This document shows positions 61,492-64,000 of a stretch of DNA of 64,000 bases, in pieces. This stretch comes from Flagellimonas flava (GTDB lineage Bacteria; Bacteroidota; Bacteroidia; Flavobacteriales; Flavobacteriaceae): the NCBI RefSeq assembly GCF_900129665.1, contig NZ_FQWL01000005.1:1-64000 (forward strand), in the 5' to 3' direction. Position 1 is the first letter of the stretch. Each line of letters opens with the position of its first letter. The translations under genes and the position numbers were made by a program. The notes under the pieces were generated by a model. That model searched no databases. It was not told where the DNA came from and saw nothing but the letters and a program-made list of their open reading frames with translations.

Positions 61492-61618
61492 AAATCCGTG
61501 AAAAAAAGTGCCTCAAACAGCTACAATTCGAATCAAACATTATTTTTTGTGCCAAAAATTTTCCGTGTTTATAGGGGTTCCCAAGGTTTTTGTCACAAAA
61601 ACTATTTTTCACGGATTT
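61492..61618. repeat. 14-bp perfect inverted repeat enclosing 99 bases
   Basis: AAATCCGTGAAAAA (61492-61505) and TTTTTCACGGATTT (61605-61618) are exact reverse complements. Inside are another CCGTG (at 61563) and the palindromic GTTTTTGT C ACAAAAAC just before the right arm. No open frame of note lies between. Confidence 0.7.
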
Positions 61619-61660
61619 TTATATCTCTGTAAGATATTGAAAATCAGTAAACTAAAAATC

Positions 61661-61683
61661 GTAACATCGCGTTAGCGTGTTAC
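61661..61683. repeat. Hairpin GTAACA..CGC/GCG.TGTTAC
   Basis: GTAACA (61661-61666) pairs with TGTTAC (61678-61683) and CGC with GCG around a GTTA loop, with one bulged base. Confidence 0.6.
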
Positions 61684-61691
61684 CCTCTTGC

Positions 61692-61731
61692 TTTACATTC
61701 CACGTCCTGCTGGCAGGACAAAAAATGTAAA
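61692..61731. repeat. Composite hairpin with two stems
   Basis: The outer arms TTTACATT (61692-61699) and AATGTAAA (61724-61731) are perfect. The inner arms GTCCTGC (61704-61710) and GCAGGAC (61713-61719) are perfect too, separated by symmetric 4-base internal loops. Confidence 0.7.
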
Positions 61732-62046
61732 CACTATGCGCTTTGGGCATCTATTAAATGACCACAAAAGCCGTCAAATTTTATGTAGAATTAAGGTTAG
61801 TATTTCCGTATATTATTTAATGAAAAATGAATTCAATTCATAGGAAAGTCTATTACGCACAATATTTTATTGTAGTTTCTTTGATTTTTTGATTTAGGTG
61901 AGCTATTCGGTGAGTATAAAAAACGAAAGTATTGTAAAGCCGGTAATCACCTGTACTCCAGAATTAGGTTCTGGTCTTTATACGTCTGAATTACATTGTA
62001 TGGAAACCGCAAAATATAATACCTAACGCAAAAAAATCATTTAAGC

Positions 62047-62679
62047 TTAATCTGGCTGTTCTGTATATCTCAAATAAGAAGTGACCTCCTCGTGTCCTTT
62101 TGGAAATGTTCTGCCCGCTTCCTCACTTGAAATGGAAGGATCGATAATCACATCATCATTTTGTTCCCAATTCGCAGGGGTAACAATAGGATGTTTATAA
62201 CTAAGTTGAAGAGCATCCACCACTCGTAAAATTTCATCGAAATTCCTGCCTACGGCCATAGGATAGGTAAGCATCAATTTAATATCCTTTTCGGGCCCGA
62301 TAACAAAGACCGACCGAATGGTGTGCTTATCAGAACTCCCCTCATGAATCATTCCGTAAAGCTGAGCGACTTCTGCTTGTTCATCAGCGATTATCGGAAA
62401 GTTCACCGTAGTTTTCATTGTTTTTTCAATGTCGGATATCCAGCCTTTATGAGAATTAAGGCTATCAACACTAAGGGCAATTGCCTTAACATTTCGTTTT
62501 TTGAACTCATCATGTAAATTAGCGACTACCCCAAGCTCCGTTGTACACACTGGGGTGTAATCCTCCGGGTGTGAAAAAAATAGCCCCCAACTTGAGCCAA
62601 GCCATTCATGGAATCCCAATTCTCCCATTGTAGTGCTTGCGCTGAAATCTGGTGCTATCGAACCTAAAGTAATTGACAT
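62047..62679 (-). CDS. 1-Cys peroxiredoxin (Prx6-like)
   Basis: I start it at the ATG at 62679 (210 residues), MSITLGSIAPDFSASTT, because the residues encoded further upstream are not family-like. The peroxidatic Cys lies in FFSHPEDYTPVCTTELG, with Thr and Arg of the family. VKAIALSVDSLNSHKGWISDIE, FPIIADEQAEVAQLYGMI and RSVFVIGPEKDIKLMLTYPMAVGRNFDEILRVVDALQ fit the Prx6 group, and TPANWEQNDDVIIDPSISSEEA is its C-terminal domain. It reduces peroxides in the cytoplasm. Confidence 0.93.
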   Translation of the reverse strand: MSITLGSIAPDFSASTTMGELGFHEWLGSSWGLFFSHPEDYTPVCTTELGVVANLHDEFKKRNVKAIALSVDSLNSHKGWISDIEKTMKTTVNFPIIADEQAEVAQLYGMIHEGSSDKHTIRSVFVIGPEKDIKLMLTYPMAVGRNFDEILRVVDALQLSYKHPIVTPANWEQNDDVIIDPSISSEEAGRTFPKGHEEVTSYLRYTEQPD

Positions 62680-62757
62680 GGCTTTGACTAAATTATTAAA
62701 TAACAAAGAATTACTAAAGGAGTAATAAATGTATATTTACTTAGTAACGAACAAATA

Positions 62758-63525
62758 ATGGAAACTGAGGGTACTATTAAGGCAATAATTGTTGATGATG
62801 AGGCTCGTCATCATGAGACCCTGGGAAAAATGTTAGGCAATTTTTGCCCTGAAATTGAAATCTTGGGAAATGCCCAGAATGTTTCAGAAGCCGTTAGTTT
62901 GATAATGGATAAAAGTCCTCAAATAATTTTTTTGGACATTGAGATGCCTGGTGGTAACGGTTTTACCTTGTTTGACCACTTCGAAGAACCACCTTTCGAA
63001 GTAATATTTACTACTGCTCATGACCTTTATGCTATCAACGCAATAAAATATGCCGCTCTCGATTATCTCATGAAGCCCATAAATATTAGGGAGCTACAAG
63101 ATGCAGTGGCTAGGGCTGCAAAAGTCATTAACAAAAAAGGGGTTACCGTTAGTAGTGAAAAGATTAATGTACTTAAATCCAACTTGAAGTTGGAAGACCA
63201 ACGCTTTACCAAAATTGCCCTACCTTCTTCGGATGGAATAGACTTTATCGAGGCCGAGGCCATTATAAGAGCCGAAGCGGAACGGTCATATTCAAACTTT
63301 TATTTGCAAAGTGGGAAAAAAATACTGGTCTCAAAGCCTTTGAAAGAGTATGAAGCACTATTGGAACAGTGCAATTTCTTCAGGGTGCATAAGTCTCACA
63401 TGATCAACCTTACTCACCTGGAAAAATATGTGAAAGGAAAGGGTGGATATGTGATAATGAAAGATGGATCACATGTAGATGTGTCAGTTAGAAAGAAGGA
63501 CGACCTACTCAATAGGTTAATGTAA
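62758..63525 (+). CDS. LytTR-family response regulator
   Basis: This 255-residue regulator has a receiver domain: KAIIVDDEARHHETL, the phosphoacceptor Asp in IIFLDIEMPGGNGFTLF, FTTAHDLYAINAIKYAALDYLMKPIN. The C-terminal LytTR DNA-binding domain has IDFIEAEAIIRAEAERSYSNFYLQSGKKILVSKPLKEYEALLEQCNFFRVHKSHMINLTHLEKYV. It is convergent with a LytS-type kinase gene and overlaps it by nine bases. They are likely a pair, although the tail-to-tail order is less common than a head-to-tail operon. Confidence 0.93.
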   Translation: METEGTIKAIIVDDEARHHETLGKMLGNFCPEIEILGNAQNVSEAVSLIMDKSPQIIFLDIEMPGGNGFTLFDHFEEPPFEVIFTTAHDLYAINAIKYAALDYLMKPINIRELQDAVARAAKVINKKGVTVSSEKINVLKSNLKLEDQRFTKIALPSSDGIDFIEAEAIIRAEAERSYSNFYLQSGKKILVSKPLKEYEALLEQCNFFRVHKSHMINLTHLEKYVKGKGGYVIMKDGSHVDVSVRKKDDLLNRLM

Positions 63526-64000
63526 GTCATTCGGGAAACATACTTTTACCCTTGTCCCCGACGGACCATTCTTGTCTTTTAAATCTAATATTTCGTAAGT
63601 ATACTCCTTATCCTCACTGGAATCATTTAGAAGTTCCAATCGGGTTTCAAGATTACTTATGGCAACTGACTTATGACCTTGGCTCTTATGCTTTAAAGCA
63701 TTCTCTCTTCCAATTCCGTTATCCTCTATGATACAGATAATCCTATCCTCTGTTTCGTCTAAATGGACTTTTAAGCTCCCTTTCCTTCCTTCTAGCTTGC
63801 TTAGTCCATGAATCACTGCATTTTCTATAAATGGTTGCAGCAACATTGGTGGAATCAACGTGTCATGAGGATTATCTATTTCCTCGCTTATATGGTATTC
63901 AAAACTGTCGTTGAATCGTATTTTTTCCAACAAAAGATACTTGTCCAAAAACTCCAGCTCCTCAGCTATTGATATGTATTTGGTAGTCGAGTTGATCAGG
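63517..64000 (-). CDS. LytS-type sensor histidine kinase (partial; 5' end beyond the window)
   Basis: The frame is open to the right edge of the window. It starts, at the edge, with LINSTTKYISIAEELEFLDKYLLLEKIRF, the region that follows the phospho-His box in HisKA_7TM/LytS kinases. LIPPMLLQPFIENAVIHGLSKLEG is the N-box, IICIIEDNGIGRENALKHKSQGHKSVAISNLETRLELLN the ATP lid, and GTRVKVCFP the end. An internal TTG at 63948 is not the start. The membrane and sensor parts lie outside the window. Confidence 0.9.
   Translation of the reverse strand, partial: LINSTTKYISIAEELEFLDKYLLLEKIRFNDSFEYHISEEIDNPHDTLIPPMLLQPFIENAVIHGLSKLEGRKGSLKVHLDETEDRIICIIEDNGIGRENALKHKSQGHKSVAISNLETRLELLNDSSEDKEYTYEILDLKDKNGPSGTRVKVCFPNDLH

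Larger units (their letters stand above)
61305..62046. other. 742-base gene-free stretch rich in hairpins
   Basis: No convincing gene is seen on either strand. The stretch contains the inverted repeats and hairpins listed separately at 61395, 61492, 61661 and 61692. The right part (61740-62040) is A/T-rich and unstructured to the eye. It may be the right flank of the island, but no copy of the tmRNA 3' end was seen. Confidence 0.5.

Noticed and set aside
61661-61731. Integron attC site
   Set aside because: The hairpins look attC-like at first, but the GTTRRRY core does not fit (GTTAGCG) and there is no integron integrase or cassette structure.

Overview
The window looks like chromosomal DNA of a marine-type Flavobacteriaceae bacterium (Bacteroidota). 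The evidence is: two proteins with type IX secretion type B C-terminal domains, an OmpP1/FadL porin, TonB-dependent receptor barrels, a fused SecDF, an archaeal/eukaryote-type ProRS, a polyphosphate glucokinase, a tmRNA tag GDNNYALAA, very weak Shine-Dalgarno signals, and many promoters of the Bacteroidota TTG-N19/20-TAnnTTTG form. The genus cannot be fixed from this sequence alone.

Layout. Positions 1-50,280 are core chromosome. They run: tRNA-Glu and proS; a W/G-rich lipoprotein and an OmpP1 porin; two tandem T9SS-type-B surface proteins; folE-cysS-yidD-lgt and a run of small enzymes (DUF192, two GNATs, a ModF-like double ATPase, DinB, a TfoX-N-like protein, a HEAT protein); secDF and mdh facing left; two small exported proteins; a DUF6588-like protein, gyrB and asnB; a DUF2911 protein and a lipoprotein amidohydrolase; two OmpA paralogues around a small CarboxypepD_reg-like protein; a TPR/outer-membrane barrel operon; ftsE, ppgK, typA and a TonB-dependent receptor; a dead LytTR fragment; kdsA; a three-gene unit (membrane protein, winged-helix regulator, creD) carrying two near-identical palindromic operators; an Sb-PDE/PHP-like phosphoesterase; and a saccharopine-dehydrogenase-like enzyme.

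The intergenic region at 50,281-50,704 holds a divergent promoter pair, a candidate structured RNA and a REP-like palindrome. It leads into the tmRNA gene ssrA (50,705-51,100). A tyrosine recombinase starts 237 bases beyond the tmRNA 3' end, so the tmRNA is probably the integration site of a genomic island. From there the DNA is visibly richer in A/T and in unknown genes. The island candidate contains a five-gene leftward operon ending in a DUF6119/TIGR04141-family protein. A second leftward operon starts with a solitary Cas2-like protein and a 46-residue basic protein. Next comes a two-component system (TPR histidine kinase plus LuxR-type regulator) led by a 53-residue Cys/Gly/Pro lipopeptide gene, with an intrinsic terminator hairpin lying inside the first codons of the kinase gene. 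A divergent membrane protein and a 742-base gene-free stretch full of hairpins follow. The window ends with a 1-Cys peroxiredoxin, a LytTR response regulator and the 3' part of a LytS-type histidine kinase. I could not see a second copy of the tmRNA 3' end, so the right border of the island is not established.

The most promising undescribed material is the 52,679-56,208 operon, the Cas2-like operon, the lipopeptide/kinase attenuator arrangement, and the paired operators of the creD unit.
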